Source: Candidatus Gastranaerophilales bacterium (GTDB lineage: Bacteria > Cyanobacteriota > Vampirovibrionia > Gastranaerophilales > Gastranaerophilaceae). Taken from it: a stretch of 64,000 nucleotides of DNA. Positions 9,094 through 16,843 of this stretch are shown here, piece by piece. The stretch's first letter is position 1, and each line of letters starts with the position of its first letter. The notes under the pieces were generated by a model. That model was given only the letters and a program-made list of their open reading frames with translations. It made no database searches and had not been told where the DNA came from. The stretch lies in contig CALUUP010000007.1 in assembly GCA_944323985.1 (NCBI GenBank), positions 1-64,000 of the forward strand, given 5' to 3'. The position numbers and the translations under genes were made by a program.

Positions 9094-9864
9094 ATGGATA
9101 TATTTGCAGTCATTGGCCTATTTTTCGGGATAACAATGATTTTAATAGGACAAGCAATGGAAGGCGGAAATATTGGTCAACTTTTACAAATTACCGCAGC
9201 TTTCATTGTACTTGGAGGCACAAGTGGAGCTGTTATATTAAGTTTTCCACCTAAAACTCTTGCTTCTGCCGTCAAGATATTAAAAGATGTATTTATGCCC
9301 CCAAATGTTGACTTTGAAGCATTAATTTCGGAAATCGGAGGATTTGCAACTAAGGCAAGAAAAGAAGGTATCATATCTCTTGAAAAAGAAGCAAATAATG
9401 CAACAGATTCCCTTCTTACACTAGGTCTTGGAGCTGTTGCGGATGGTACAGATCCTACTCTTGTAAGAGAAATGTTAGAAAATCAAATCGAACAATTAGA
9501 AAACCACGTAAACAATGCCGCAAAAGTATTTGAATCTTTTGGTGGTTACTCTCCTACATTAGGTATTATCGGTGCTGTTATGGGACTAATTCAAGTTATG
9601 CAAAACCTTTCTGATCCATCAAAACTTGGTGCTGGGATTGCAGTAGCGTTTGTTGCGACTATTTATGGTCTATTTGCTGCTAACCTTGTGATGATTCCTA
9701 TTAGTACCAGAATTAAATTTATCTATCAAAATGTATTTTTATATAAAAATATAATTCTTGAAGGCGTACTTTCTATCCAAGCCGGAGAAAGCCCTGTTTT
9801 GATTGAAAGAAAATTACGTTCATTTATTTTAGACGAAAAGAAAGACGAAAGAATTAATGGCTAA
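9094..9864 (+). CDS. motA: Flagellar stator protein MotA
   Basis: Proton- or sodium-channel stator subunit that pushes on FliG. 256 residues with four membrane helices: residues 1-22, 30-52, and two near 148-170 and 180-205. The third carries GGYSPTLGIIGAVMGL with the conserved Pro. The cytoplasmic loop holds the charged residues expected to meet FliG. CGGAG precedes the ATG. It overlaps motB by 8 bases, so the two are translationally coupled. Confidence 0.95.
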   Translation: MDIFAVIGLFFGITMILIGQAMEGGNIGQLLQITAAFIVLGGTSGAVILSFPPKTLASAVKILKDVFMPPNVDFEALISEIGGFATKARKEGIISLEKEANNATDSLLTLGLGAVADGTDPTLVREMLENQIEQLENHVNNAAKVFESFGGYSPTLGIIGAVMGLIQVMQNLSDPSKLGAGIAVAFVATIYGLFAANLVMIPISTRIKFIYQNVFLYKNIILEGVLSIQAGESPVLIERKLRSFILDEKKDERING

Positions 9865-10933
9865 AAAACAAAAACATCCTGAACATGAAAATTTAGAAAG
9901 ATGGCTGGTTTCTTATGCTGATTTCATTACATTACTTTTTGCTACATTTGTTGTTTTATATGCACTTGCACAAGTTGATGTTGCGGATTTTGAAAAATTA
10001 GAAGAATCTCTCAAACAAGCGTTCAGTCAAGGAGCACTTTTCAATGGACAACAATCAGTTATGGACGGGAGCAATTCTCTTTTTGATCAACAACAAGCTA
10101 ACTCTTTCATACCAAGTCTTATGATGGAATTTATAAATCCTAAATATGAAGAAGAATCTTTTAAAGATATAGAAGAAGAAATCATTAAACTAAAAGATAT
10201 GAATGAACTTGAAGGTATTTCAACTGAAATTACAGATAAAGGATTATTACTTACATTTGATGATAAATATCTTTTTGCCCCAGCTTCAGCATATCTTGAC
10301 TCAAATGCAAAAAAAATGCTAGATAAAGTTGGAGTTCTTATCTGTAAAAAATTTGTATTACACTCAATGAGAATAGAAGGTCATACCGACAGCGATCCAA
10401 TACACACCGAAAAATATCCTTCAAACTGGGAGTTATCTTCTGCAAGAGCTTCAGCAGTTGTCAGATATATGATTGAGCGATTCAAATTTTCACCATCATT
10501 ATTTTCTGCAATAGGATATGCAGATACTAGACCTTTAAAAAAAGCAATATCACCAAAAGATCCTGCAAATAGAAGAGTTGAAATTCTTATTATGAAAAAT
10601 AAATATAAAAGACATTTCGAAACTCGTAATGATAGCTCTTTTAATCTGACAAAAGAAGAACAAGAAAAAATTCAAAAACAAAGAATGGAAGTTATTGCAA
10701 AAGTTGAAGAAGATTCTATATCTCCAGCTGCAAAAAAATTATTAGAAGAACATAAAAAATACTTAATTTCAAAACAGAAAAAACAAAACTTATCAAATGA
10801 AAACAAAGAACTTTACATAAATATAAATAACGATGTAAAAACAAATAATAATGATGATTTAATGCCGGCAATAGAAAAAAGAGTCATCAAACTTAATTCA
10901 AACATTCCTGAAGATGAGGATTTTGGACTATGA
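9857..10933 (+). CDS. motB: Flagellar stator protein MotB
   Basis: Stator subunit that anchors MotA to peptidoglycan. 358 residues: a short cytoplasmic N-terminus, then one membrane helix with SYADFITLLFATFVVLYAL, where Asp22 is the ion-binding residue. A periplasmic linker and an OmpA-like peptidoglycan-binding domain follow (about 140-245; GHTDSDPIHTEKYPSNWELS and ANRRVEILI). After that comes an unusually long polar C-terminal tail of about 105 residues, rich in Lys and Asn, that standard MotB proteins lack. Overlaps the next gene by four bases. Confidence 0.95.
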   Translation: MAKKQKHPEHENLERWLVSYADFITLLFATFVVLYALAQVDVADFEKLEESLKQAFSQGALFNGQQSVMDGSNSLFDQQQANSFIPSLMMEFINPKYEEESFKDIEEEIIKLKDMNELEGISTEITDKGLLLTFDDKYLFAPASAYLDSNAKKMLDKVGVLICKKFVLHSMRIEGHTDSDPIHTEKYPSNWELSSARASAVVRYMIERFKFSPSLFSAIGYADTRPLKKAISPKDPANRRVEILIMKNKYKRHFETRNDSSFNLTKEEQEKIQKQRMEVIAKVEEDSISPAAKKLLEEHKKYLISKQKKQNLSNENKELYININNDVKTNNNDDLMPAIEKRVIKLNSNIPEDEDFGL

Positions 10934-11532
10934 TAACTCATACAGTAGGGATATCTTTAGCCCCATCATCTTCAATTGAAAGTGGTGTTGCAGTTAAAGA
11001 AATAGCTACACAAAAATTAATTCATGTTGACAAACTGTTTTCAATGAATGATATTCAACTTTTCTTTGATAATTATATTTCATTAAAAAATTCAATTATA
11101 TGTGTCTCTTTACCATGGGACAACACGTTACTTGATGGGAAATGGAGAGTTCTTTCAAAACAATATCAACTTATAAATTCAACACATCATAATTTTATAA
11201 ACAAAGATAATTGGATGCAACGTTTTTCAACAAGGGGCTGCGAATTATTATTAAACCTAAAAAAACAAGGAATTGATATTACACGATTTGAAATTTACCT
11301 TACAAGACAAAAAATGAACTTATATTCAAACCATAAAGAACGCTCCTCTGCTGATTGTAAATTTTTGCAATCTGCACTAAAATTTGAATATGGATTCGTA
11401 AATCTACCAAACAATATGATGCCAGTAGCCCAATTAGAAGCAATAATTGGAACAATACTTGCGGAAGAAAAATTAAAAAATAACACAAAAGATATTTTTG
11501 AATTTAAAGGAATAAATGTAATCAATTTGTAA
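10930..11532 (+). CDS. Unknown protein coupled to motB, possible RNase H-like (DUF429-like) fold
   Basis: 200 residues, starting in an ATGA overlap with the motB stop, so it is translated with the stator genes. The N-terminus VGISLAPSSSIESGVAV and the later ICVSLPWD resemble the first strands of DUF429-like RNase H-fold proteins, and MPVAQLEAIIGTILAEEKL resembles their C-terminal helix. This is a weak pattern match; the usual acidic residue after VGI is Ser here. No signal or membrane segment. A role linked to motility is suggested only by position. Confidence 0.55.
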   Translation: MITHTVGISLAPSSSIESGVAVKEIATQKLIHVDKLFSMNDIQLFFDNYISLKNSIICVSLPWDNTLLDGKWRVLSKQYQLINSTHHNFINKDNWMQRFSTRGCELLLNLKKQGIDITRFEIYLTRQKMNLYSNHKERSSADCKFLQSALKFEYGFVNLPNNMMPVAQLEAIIGTILAEEKLKNNTKDIFEFKGINVINL

Positions 11533-11626
11533 ACATTTGTAAATATGCATAAATATTTAAGCAATTTATAAAATTTAGAGGTATTAATAAATCATAAATG
11601 TGTGTCTATCGAAAGGAAGTGTGAAA

Positions 11627-12880
11627 ATGGTTCAATCAATTAACAATAACATTAATAAACCAACATACAATGCAGTTAAAATACATATAAAAAATCCTAC
11701 AATTAATAAAGAAGATTCTAATCAACAAATAACAGATAATGGAATGTATAATGCTGTAGACATAAATGTTGATAATCCTTCGATTAATACAAATACAAAG
11801 AACATCTACGATTATCCAACAGCAGAAACCCCAATCACATATGATATGGCAAATATTCACCCAATAGATTTACCTAAAGGATTTCATGTTGCCTACCAAA
11901 CAACAAATGTTATTCTCCCTAAGATAGAAAACGAAATTGAATTTGAGCATCAAAATGAAAATAATGAAGAAATTAAATTTGAAGAAGAACCTGAAAATTC
12001 AATTAATGATTCAGAAACTAAAACTTCAATAGAAGATAATAAAGGAATAAATCCGCCACAACCTAACTATACAAGTATAGAAAATGAAAAAACTGAAAAT
12101 AAAATCGAATCTACAGATGATGAAATAACAAAAGATGTAAAAATAATGGAAACAGAAGTTCAAGAAACAGAAGAAAAAGATATTAAAACTTCTGAAATCA
12201 GAAAGCCTGAAATAATTGAATCTGAAGAAATAAAACCCAAAGTTGATATTCCATTAGTTTTATCTAATTTATCAAATCAAAATTATGACATTCAAGCTCA
12301 ACAAATGGAAGAAATAGCAAGAATATCCTTAGATAACCCTGAAAATGCTATTCCATATATTGTACGAGAAGTCTTTTCATCATTAATAGAAATATCTAAA
12401 AAAGATACAACAAATTTAGAAACTCCAACTAATGAACAAATAGAAGCAAGAAAAAAAGTAATTGCAAACTTTATAGCATTGGAAGAAAACAAAAATAATG
12501 AACCTGAAAAGCTACCATTTAATTTAAGCCAAAGAGAAATCACTCTTGCAAATCAATTATCACCAATGGAACAAGCAGAGCGTAATAAGGAATATGCCCT
12601 ATACACAATGGCTGTACTTGCAAAAGTGTATACAGATGAAGTAGAAAAACAAACCGGAAACATTGTTCCATTAACAGATATTCCTGGTAGTTCTGCCATG
12701 GTAGACGCGTTAAGATATAATCCAAATTCCGGAGTAAAAATAGCAGCAATCGATGCTTTGAGACATATTCAAAGACCTGAATATAAAGATGAATTAACAA
12801 CTATCTACACATTAGCTCAAGCAGATACTAATCCTGATGTTTCAATGACTGCTACAAGAGCTTTAGAAAGACTTAATTAA
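11627..12880 (+). CDS. Low-complexity N-terminus plus HEAT-like C-terminal domain, unknown function
   Basis: 417 residues from the ATG at 11627, chosen because GAAAGGAAG lies just upstream. The N-terminus carries a duplicated motif, YNAVKIHIKNPTIN then YNAVDINVDNPSIN. Next comes a Glu/Lys/Asn-rich, probably disordered stretch (about 105-210), then an alpha-helical domain that ends in HEAT-like repeats (VKIAAIDALRHI and VSMTATRALERL). No signal peptide. HEAT repeats usually bind proteins. It follows the motAB unit after 94 bases and is closed by a strong hairpin. Confidence 0.7.
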   Translation: MVQSINNNINKPTYNAVKIHIKNPTINKEDSNQQITDNGMYNAVDINVDNPSINTNTKNIYDYPTAETPITYDMANIHPIDLPKGFHVAYQTTNVILPKIENEIEFEHQNENNEEIKFEEEPENSINDSETKTSIEDNKGINPPQPNYTSIENEKTENKIESTDDEITKDVKIMETEVQETEEKDIKTSEIRKPEIIESEEIKPKVDIPLVLSNLSNQNYDIQAQQMEEIARISLDNPENAIPYIVREVFSSLIEISKKDTTNLETPTNEQIEARKKVIANFIALEENKNNEPEKLPFNLSQREITLANQLSPMEQAERNKEYALYTMAVLAKVYTDEVEKQTGNIVPLTDIPGSSAMVDALRYNPNSGVKIAAIDALRHIQRPEYKDELTTIYTLAQADTNPDVSMTATRALERLN

Positions 12881-12897
12881 CACACATATAATGCACT

Positions 12898-12940
12898 AAC
12901 ACAAGTGGTAGATTTCTAAAAGAAATCTACCACTTGTGTT
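12898..12940. terminator. Bidirectional terminator, perfect 20-bp hairpin
   Basis: Positions 12898-12917 pair perfectly with 12921-12940 around a 3-base AAA loop (core CAAGTGGTAGATTTCT). It lies between the convergent HEAT-like and Spy-like genes. Only a short, mixed T-rich tail follows on the plus strand. Confidence 0.8.
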
Positions 12941-12951
12941 ATATTATTTCA

Positions 12952-13458
12952 TTACTTATTTAATTCCATATTCTTTTTATGCATTTCTTTATACTTTTTA
13001 CGTCCTTCATTTTTCATTTGTTTTAAAGTTTTTTTCTGAGCTTTAGTAAGAATTGATTCAAATTCTTTCATATTCTCTTTTCTTATCACATTAATTTGTT
13101 TTTTTATCTCTTTAATTTCTTTATCAATTTGAGCTAATTTTTCTTCTTGAGCCCAAGTTGCAATTCTTGATAATTTAACCATTTCAGCTTCTTGTTTCTT
13201 TAATTTTAATTGTTCAAATAAAGGTTTTAATTGTTCATGTCCCTTTTGACGAATTTCTTTCGCTTTTAATTTTTGTTCAGCAGTAAGCCCCAATTTTTGT
13301 TCAAAAGCAGCCTCTCTAGCTTGTCGTTTAGCAACCATCTCTTCTTTAGTTAAAGGAGTTTTAATTCCTTCATTAATTTTTTGAGTATTATCTTCAGCTG
13401 CAATTGCAACAGTTGATAAAGCACTTAAAGCACATAACATTACCACTAATTTTTTCAT
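12952..13458 (-). CDS. Spy/CpxP-like periplasmic protein
   Basis: 168 residues with a clear signal peptide (MKKLVVMLCALSALSTVAIA, then AED). The mature part is almost all helix and has LTxxQ-like motifs, LGLTAEQKLKAKEI and LTKAQKKTLKQM, the signature of the Spy/CpxP/LTXXQ family. In enterobacteria these are periplasmic chaperones or stress sensors. It is the last gene of an anti-sigma/sigma/effector operon, 13 bases after the sigma gene, so it is a likely target of that sigma factor. Confidence 0.75.
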   Translation of the reverse strand: MKKLVVMLCALSALSTVAIAAEDNTQKINEGIKTPLTKEEMVAKRQAREAAFEQKLGLTAEQKLKAKEIRQKGHEQLKPLFEQLKLKKQEAEMVKLSRIATWAQEEKLAQIDKEIKEIKKQINVIRKENMKEFESILTKAQKKTLKQMKNEGRKKYKEMHKKNMELNK

Positions 13459-13471
13459 AATTCACCTCTCT

Positions 13472-13969
13472 TTATAATAAATCTCTTAATTGTTCTGCTA
13501 AATCCTTTTTAGCATTATAAATTCTTGATTTTATAGTTCCAATTGGACAATTCAATTTTTTAGCAGCACTTTCATATGTATAACCATTAATTTCACATAA
13601 CATTATAACTTCTTTTAATTTTGGTCTTAAATTTTCTATTGCATTAATTATTAACTTCTGCCTCTCTGAAATAATCGAAGAATTCTCCGGATTATTTCGT
13701 TTATCTTGTATATTATTCATAACCATATCATCTGATGTTGAATTATATTCATATTTTACAACTTTAGATTTCAAATAATCCTTTGAAGTATTTTTAGCAA
13801 TAGTATTCACCCAACTTTTAAAAGAACCTTTCTCTTGATATTTATCCTTATTCTTCCAAAGCTTTATATACACTTCTTGTTCAATATCTTCGTTATCTTG
13901 TTTTGTTATTAATCTAATTATACTTTTAATATTATTTTTATTATTCTCAATTATCTCATTAAATTTCAT
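13472..13969 (-). CDS. ECF-type RNA polymerase sigma factor
   Basis: 165 residues. Region 2 is seen around DIEQEVYIKLWKN and FKSWVNTIAKN. Region 4 is LRPKLKEVIMLCEINGYTY followed by the helix-turn-helix NCPIGTIKSRIYNAKKDL. No sigma 1 or 3 region, as expected for the extracytoplasmic-function group. The start codon overlaps the stop of the upstream anti-sigma gene (ATGA, 13966-13969). This order, anti-sigma first, is less common than sigma first. Confidence 0.88.
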   Translation of the reverse strand: MKFNEIIENNKNNIKSIIRLITKQDNEDIEQEVYIKLWKNKDKYQEKGSFKSWVNTIAKNTSKDYLKSKVVKYEYNSTSDDMVMNNIQDKRNNPENSSIISERQKLIINAIENLRPKLKEVIMLCEINGYTYESAAKKLNCPIGTIKSRIYNAKKDLAEQLRDLL

Positions 13970-14313
13970 TCATCCACCATAATTAAACCATATGAATCTA
14001 CCGGAAACCCTAATTCCTCAGCAGTCAGAGTTTCTCCATACATCAAAGTATCCAATAATTCATCATTTGTTGTCATTATACCCAAAGACAAAGTTGAAAA
14101 TAAAAGCAAACTCATTGCACAAGCGACTCGAAAATATGCGAACTTTTTTTGTTTCTTCTTATAATAAAATTTAACTTCACTTATCAACTCAGAAACCTTT
14201 TGCATTTTTTCGTTTTCATTACGACAATCTTCACATTCTGCAATATGCTTTTCTAATGTATTTTTATCTGAAAAAACAAATAAACTTTCGTATTTTGAAC
14301 ATTTATCTTTCAT
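13966..14313 (-). CDS. Zinc-finger anti-sigma factor, single membrane span
   Basis: 115 residues. The N-terminal HxxxCxxC motif (His23, Cys27, Cys30) is the zinc-binding anti-sigma signature. One membrane helix lies near residues 60-82, followed by a short outer tail of about 30 residues ending IMVDE. It would hold the ECF sigma factor at the inner membrane and release it on an envelope signal. First gene of the operon; a possible ECF-type promoter lies just upstream. Confidence 0.75.
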   Translation of the reverse strand: MKDKCSKYESLFVFSDKNTLEKHIAECEDCRNENEKMQKVSELISEVKFYYKKKQKKFAYFRVACAMSLLLFSTLSLGIMTTNDELLDTLMYGETLTAEELGFPVDSYGLIMVDE

Positions 14314-14338
14314 AATTTATTACCTCTTACATTAGTAT

Positions 14339-14362
14339 AACGAATTTTAATTTTAAATGTTC
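14339..14362 (-). promoter_or_regulatory. Possible ECF sigma promoter for the anti-sigma/sigma/Spy operon
   Basis: On the minus strand GAAC (14362-14359), 16 bases and CGTT (14342-14339) match the general ECF layout (AAC in the -35, CGT in the -10). It overlaps a TATACT box. This would allow autoregulation. Pattern only. Confidence 0.4.
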
Positions 14363-14477
14363 ACTATTTCTACAAATTTGTAAACTTTTGTAAATAAATT
14401 GACATTATACTAGCAAATTTATTTTTTATAGAACTTTAAAACAATATATAAAGCTCTCTCTTCTTATTTAAACGGAC

Positions 14478-14511
14478 AGGCCTTGGTTATTTTATACAAG
14501 GTCTTTTTTTT
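14478..14511 (+). terminator. Plus-strand terminator-like hairpin overlapping the SDR stop
   Basis: AGGCCTTG (14478-14485) pairs with CAAGGTCT (14497-14504; one G-T pair) and is followed by a run of T on the plus strand. No annotated plus-strand gene ends here, so it may end a short unannotated transcript from the 14314-14477 gap. Confidence 0.5.
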
Positions 14512-15335
14512 ATTCTATTGTTTAACCTATATTTCATTAAAAATTTAATACCGTAATTTACATATTTTTGAGGTAATTTAGATAACAAACTTACGCAAAT
14601 TGCATCAAACCCAATATTATAAGACAATTTTGGATTTTTCAAAGCATCAATTTTTATAATTTTATCAACCACCTTTTGAACACTTAGACCTTCTTTTGAA
14701 TTTTTTTTAGCATTATCAATTAAAAATTGTATTTCTTTTTCAAACCCTTTACAAACCTCAAAATATTTTGAATTTTCATTAATTGCTTTTTCCCAAAGGG
14801 GAGTAGATATTACACCTGGTTTAATAGAAATAATTTTTATATTTTTTTTAGTTTCCAATAATAAAGAATTAAATAACATATCCAAACAACGTTTTGATGC
14901 ACAATAAGGAGCTATAAAAGGAAATACTCCATAACTGGCCATAGAACTAATATTTATTATTTTTCCACCATCTAATATATCTAATAAATTTCTGGAAAAT
15001 TCTAAATGCCCAAAGGTATTAATATCAAATTGACGTTTTAATTCTGAAAATTGAATTTTTTCAATTGGTCCCGCAATAACAGCTCCTGCAATATTAATCA
15101 AAGTATCGATTTTACTACATTTAGATAAAATATAATCAGAAGCTTCTTTAATAGAATTTTCGTTTTCATAATCTAAATAAAAGGGGAAAATATTAGATGA
15201 AAGTTTTTCCAATTCTTGAAGATAGTCATAATTTCTAAAAGCAGCAAAAACAATATTATCAGTAGCTAACTTTAAAAGCAAAGCCTTTCCAATACCAGAC
15301 GTAGCACCCGTTATTACATAAGTTTTAGTCATCAT
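14487..15335 (-). CDS. Short-chain dehydrogenase/reductase (SDR)
   Basis: 282 residues, classical SDR. The cofactor motif TGATSGIGKA lies near residues 9-18, INIAGA near 80, and the active site has Ser in INISSMASYG and Tyr/Lys in YCASK. The substrate cannot be told. It is the last gene after the gsp operon and overlaps the upstream 94-residue gene by 11 bases (ATGATGACTAA). Its own stop codon lies in a terminator-like hairpin. Acts in the cytoplasm with NAD(P)H. Confidence 0.88.
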   Translation of the reverse strand: MMTKTYVITGATSGIGKALLLKLATDNIVFAAFRNYDYLQELEKLSSNIFPFYLDYENENSIKEASDYILSKCSKIDTLINIAGAVIAGPIEKIQFSELKRQFDINTFGHLEFSRNLLDILDGGKIINISSMASYGVFPFIAPYCASKRCLDMLFNSLLLETKKNIKIISIKPGVISTPLWEKAINENSKYFEVCKGFEKEIQFLIDNAKKNSKEGLSVQKVVDKIIKIDALKNPKLSYNIGFDAICVSLLSKLPQKYVNYGIKFLMKYRLNNRIKKRPCIK

Positions 15336-15609
15336 TTAAAGGTCTCATTATCAATATAGTTGATAAATTTACTTGAATAAATTCGTGATATTCAACATCT
15401 TTTTGTGGCACTAATTTAGACTCCATAGAGCAATTTTTTACAGCAATAAATTGCTTAGAAGTATTTAAAATTTCAGACAAAAGCCTATTTCTTTTACCAA
15501 TTTTAGGCATGAAGACATACCCTTTAATAATATATTCAGTAGTTTCAATATAAACTTTTTCTCGCCAAGCAGAAGTTGTTAATTCTAAAATTTCTTTATT
15601 TTCCATCAT
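15325..15609 (-). CDS. Small conserved-looking protein in the gsp operon
   Basis: 94 residues, predominantly beta-strand. It has VYIETTEYIIKGYVFMPKIG, then RLLSEILNTSKQFIAVKNC and a strand-rich end. The pattern of a strand pair, a leucine-rich RLLSEIL and a hydrophobic strand recalls the small DUF6812-like proteins near pilus genes, but I am not sure. It lies between gspF and the SDR gene, 14 bases after gspF. A second ATG follows directly, so the start may be one codon later. Confidence 0.6.
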   Translation of the reverse strand: MMENKEILELTTSAWREKVYIETTEYIIKGYVFMPKIGKRNRLLSEILNTSKQFIAVKNCSMESKLVPQKDVEYHEFIQVNLSTILIMRPLNDD

Positions 15610-15623
15610 AAAAATCTTTCTTT

Positions 15624-16823
15624 TTAACTCATATAAGACTGGAACAAAGGTAAGTATAACGCCAAAGCCATAACAAGAACTATACTACCAATAACCATAA
15701 GCATAATCGGTTCAATCATTTTAGTCATCGTATCAATAATACCATCTAAAGTTTTATCCAAAAAATTTACGCCTTTTTCAAGCATATCACCCAAACGACC
15801 AGATTGCTCACCGGTTGCAATCATAAATAACAGCATCTTAGGAACTATCTTTGTTGACTTAAAAGCTTGAGAAACCTGTAAACCTTGTTGAACTTTAATA
15901 ATAGCACTACTCAATTTATTCTTAAGTACCGAATTAGTAAGTGTAATTACAGCTAAATGCAAACAATCCACAATAGGAATACCTGCATCATAAGAAACAC
16001 TCATTACAGACAAGAAATTAGAATAATTTGAATACATAATCAAATTATTTAAAAGAGGCACTTTAAGCACAAATCTATCCAATAAATTTCTAGCTGGCTG
16101 CCACCTAACAAGAACAACACAAAAAGCAAAGAAAATAAATATAAAAACCGGAATTGTATACCAATAAGTTTTCAAATAATCACCCGCATTAATCATAATT
16201 GAAGTAATTAAAGGCAACGCTTTTTCTTGTTGTTCAAACATTTCTTTAAACGCAGGGAATACAAAAATTAACATTACCAAAGTAATAATAAAAGCCAAGA
16301 CAACAACAAACATAGGATACATTAACGTTCCGATAACTTTACCTTTAATATTTGCTTGTTTAGATAATAAATCTTTAATACGCCCTAAAGTTTTTTCTAA
16401 TTCACCGGCTTCTTCACCAGCCTTTATTAACCCAATAAAAATATATCCAAAAACTTGAGGATATCTTGCCAAAGTATCTGCAAAAGTAGATCCGGCCATA
16501 ATCTGATTTTTTAACTTTTTAGCCATATCTCTTATTTTTTTTCTGGCAGCCTCCTGCTCCATAAACATAAGAGATTCAACAGCAGGAATACCTGAAGACA
16601 ATAATATTTGAAGAGTTGAAATAAAATCTATTTTCTCCGTTAAAGATAAAGGAGAAATTCTAGAAGCTTTCTTTAGTTTTACATCACTCATCTCTACGAT
16701 TTTTGTAGGAACTAATCCCATTTTACGAACGATATCCTTTGCATCCTTCAAGTTAGATGCAGTAATTTCACCCGTAACAATCTCTTTCCCCTGTTTTAAT
16801 GCTGAATAATTATATATTGGCAT
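15624..16823 (-). CDS. gspF: Type II secretion / type IV pilus inner-membrane platform protein GspF (PilC-like)
   Basis: 399 residues, the normal length. Two T2SSF domains are each followed by membrane helices: near 165-190, 215-240 and 370-395. Markers are LQILLSSGIPAVESL in the first domain, YDAGIPIVDCL in the second and GEEAGELEKTL / GEQSGRLGDML at their ends. The platform protein connects the GspE ATPase to the pseudopilus. GAGGATAAC precedes the ATG. Operon order is gspC-gspD-gspE-gspF. Confidence 0.93.
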   Translation of the reverse strand: MPIYNYSALKQGKEIVTGEITASNLKDAKDIVRKMGLVPTKIVEMSDVKLKKASRISPLSLTEKIDFISTLQILLSSGIPAVESLMFMEQEAARKKIRDMAKKLKNQIMAGSTFADTLARYPQVFGYIFIGLIKAGEEAGELEKTLGRIKDLLSKQANIKGKVIGTLMYPMFVVVLAFIITLVMLIFVFPAFKEMFEQQEKALPLITSIMINAGDYLKTYWYTIPVFIFIFFAFCVVLVRWQPARNLLDRFVLKVPLLNNLIMYSNYSNFLSVMSVSYDAGIPIVDCLHLAVITLTNSVLKNKLSSAIIKVQQGLQVSQAFKSTKIVPKMLLFMIATGEQSGRLGDMLEKGVNFLDKTLDGIIDTMTKMIEPIMLMVIGSIVLVMALALYLPLFQSYMS

Positions 16824-16843
16824 GTTATCCTCATTGTCCTATT

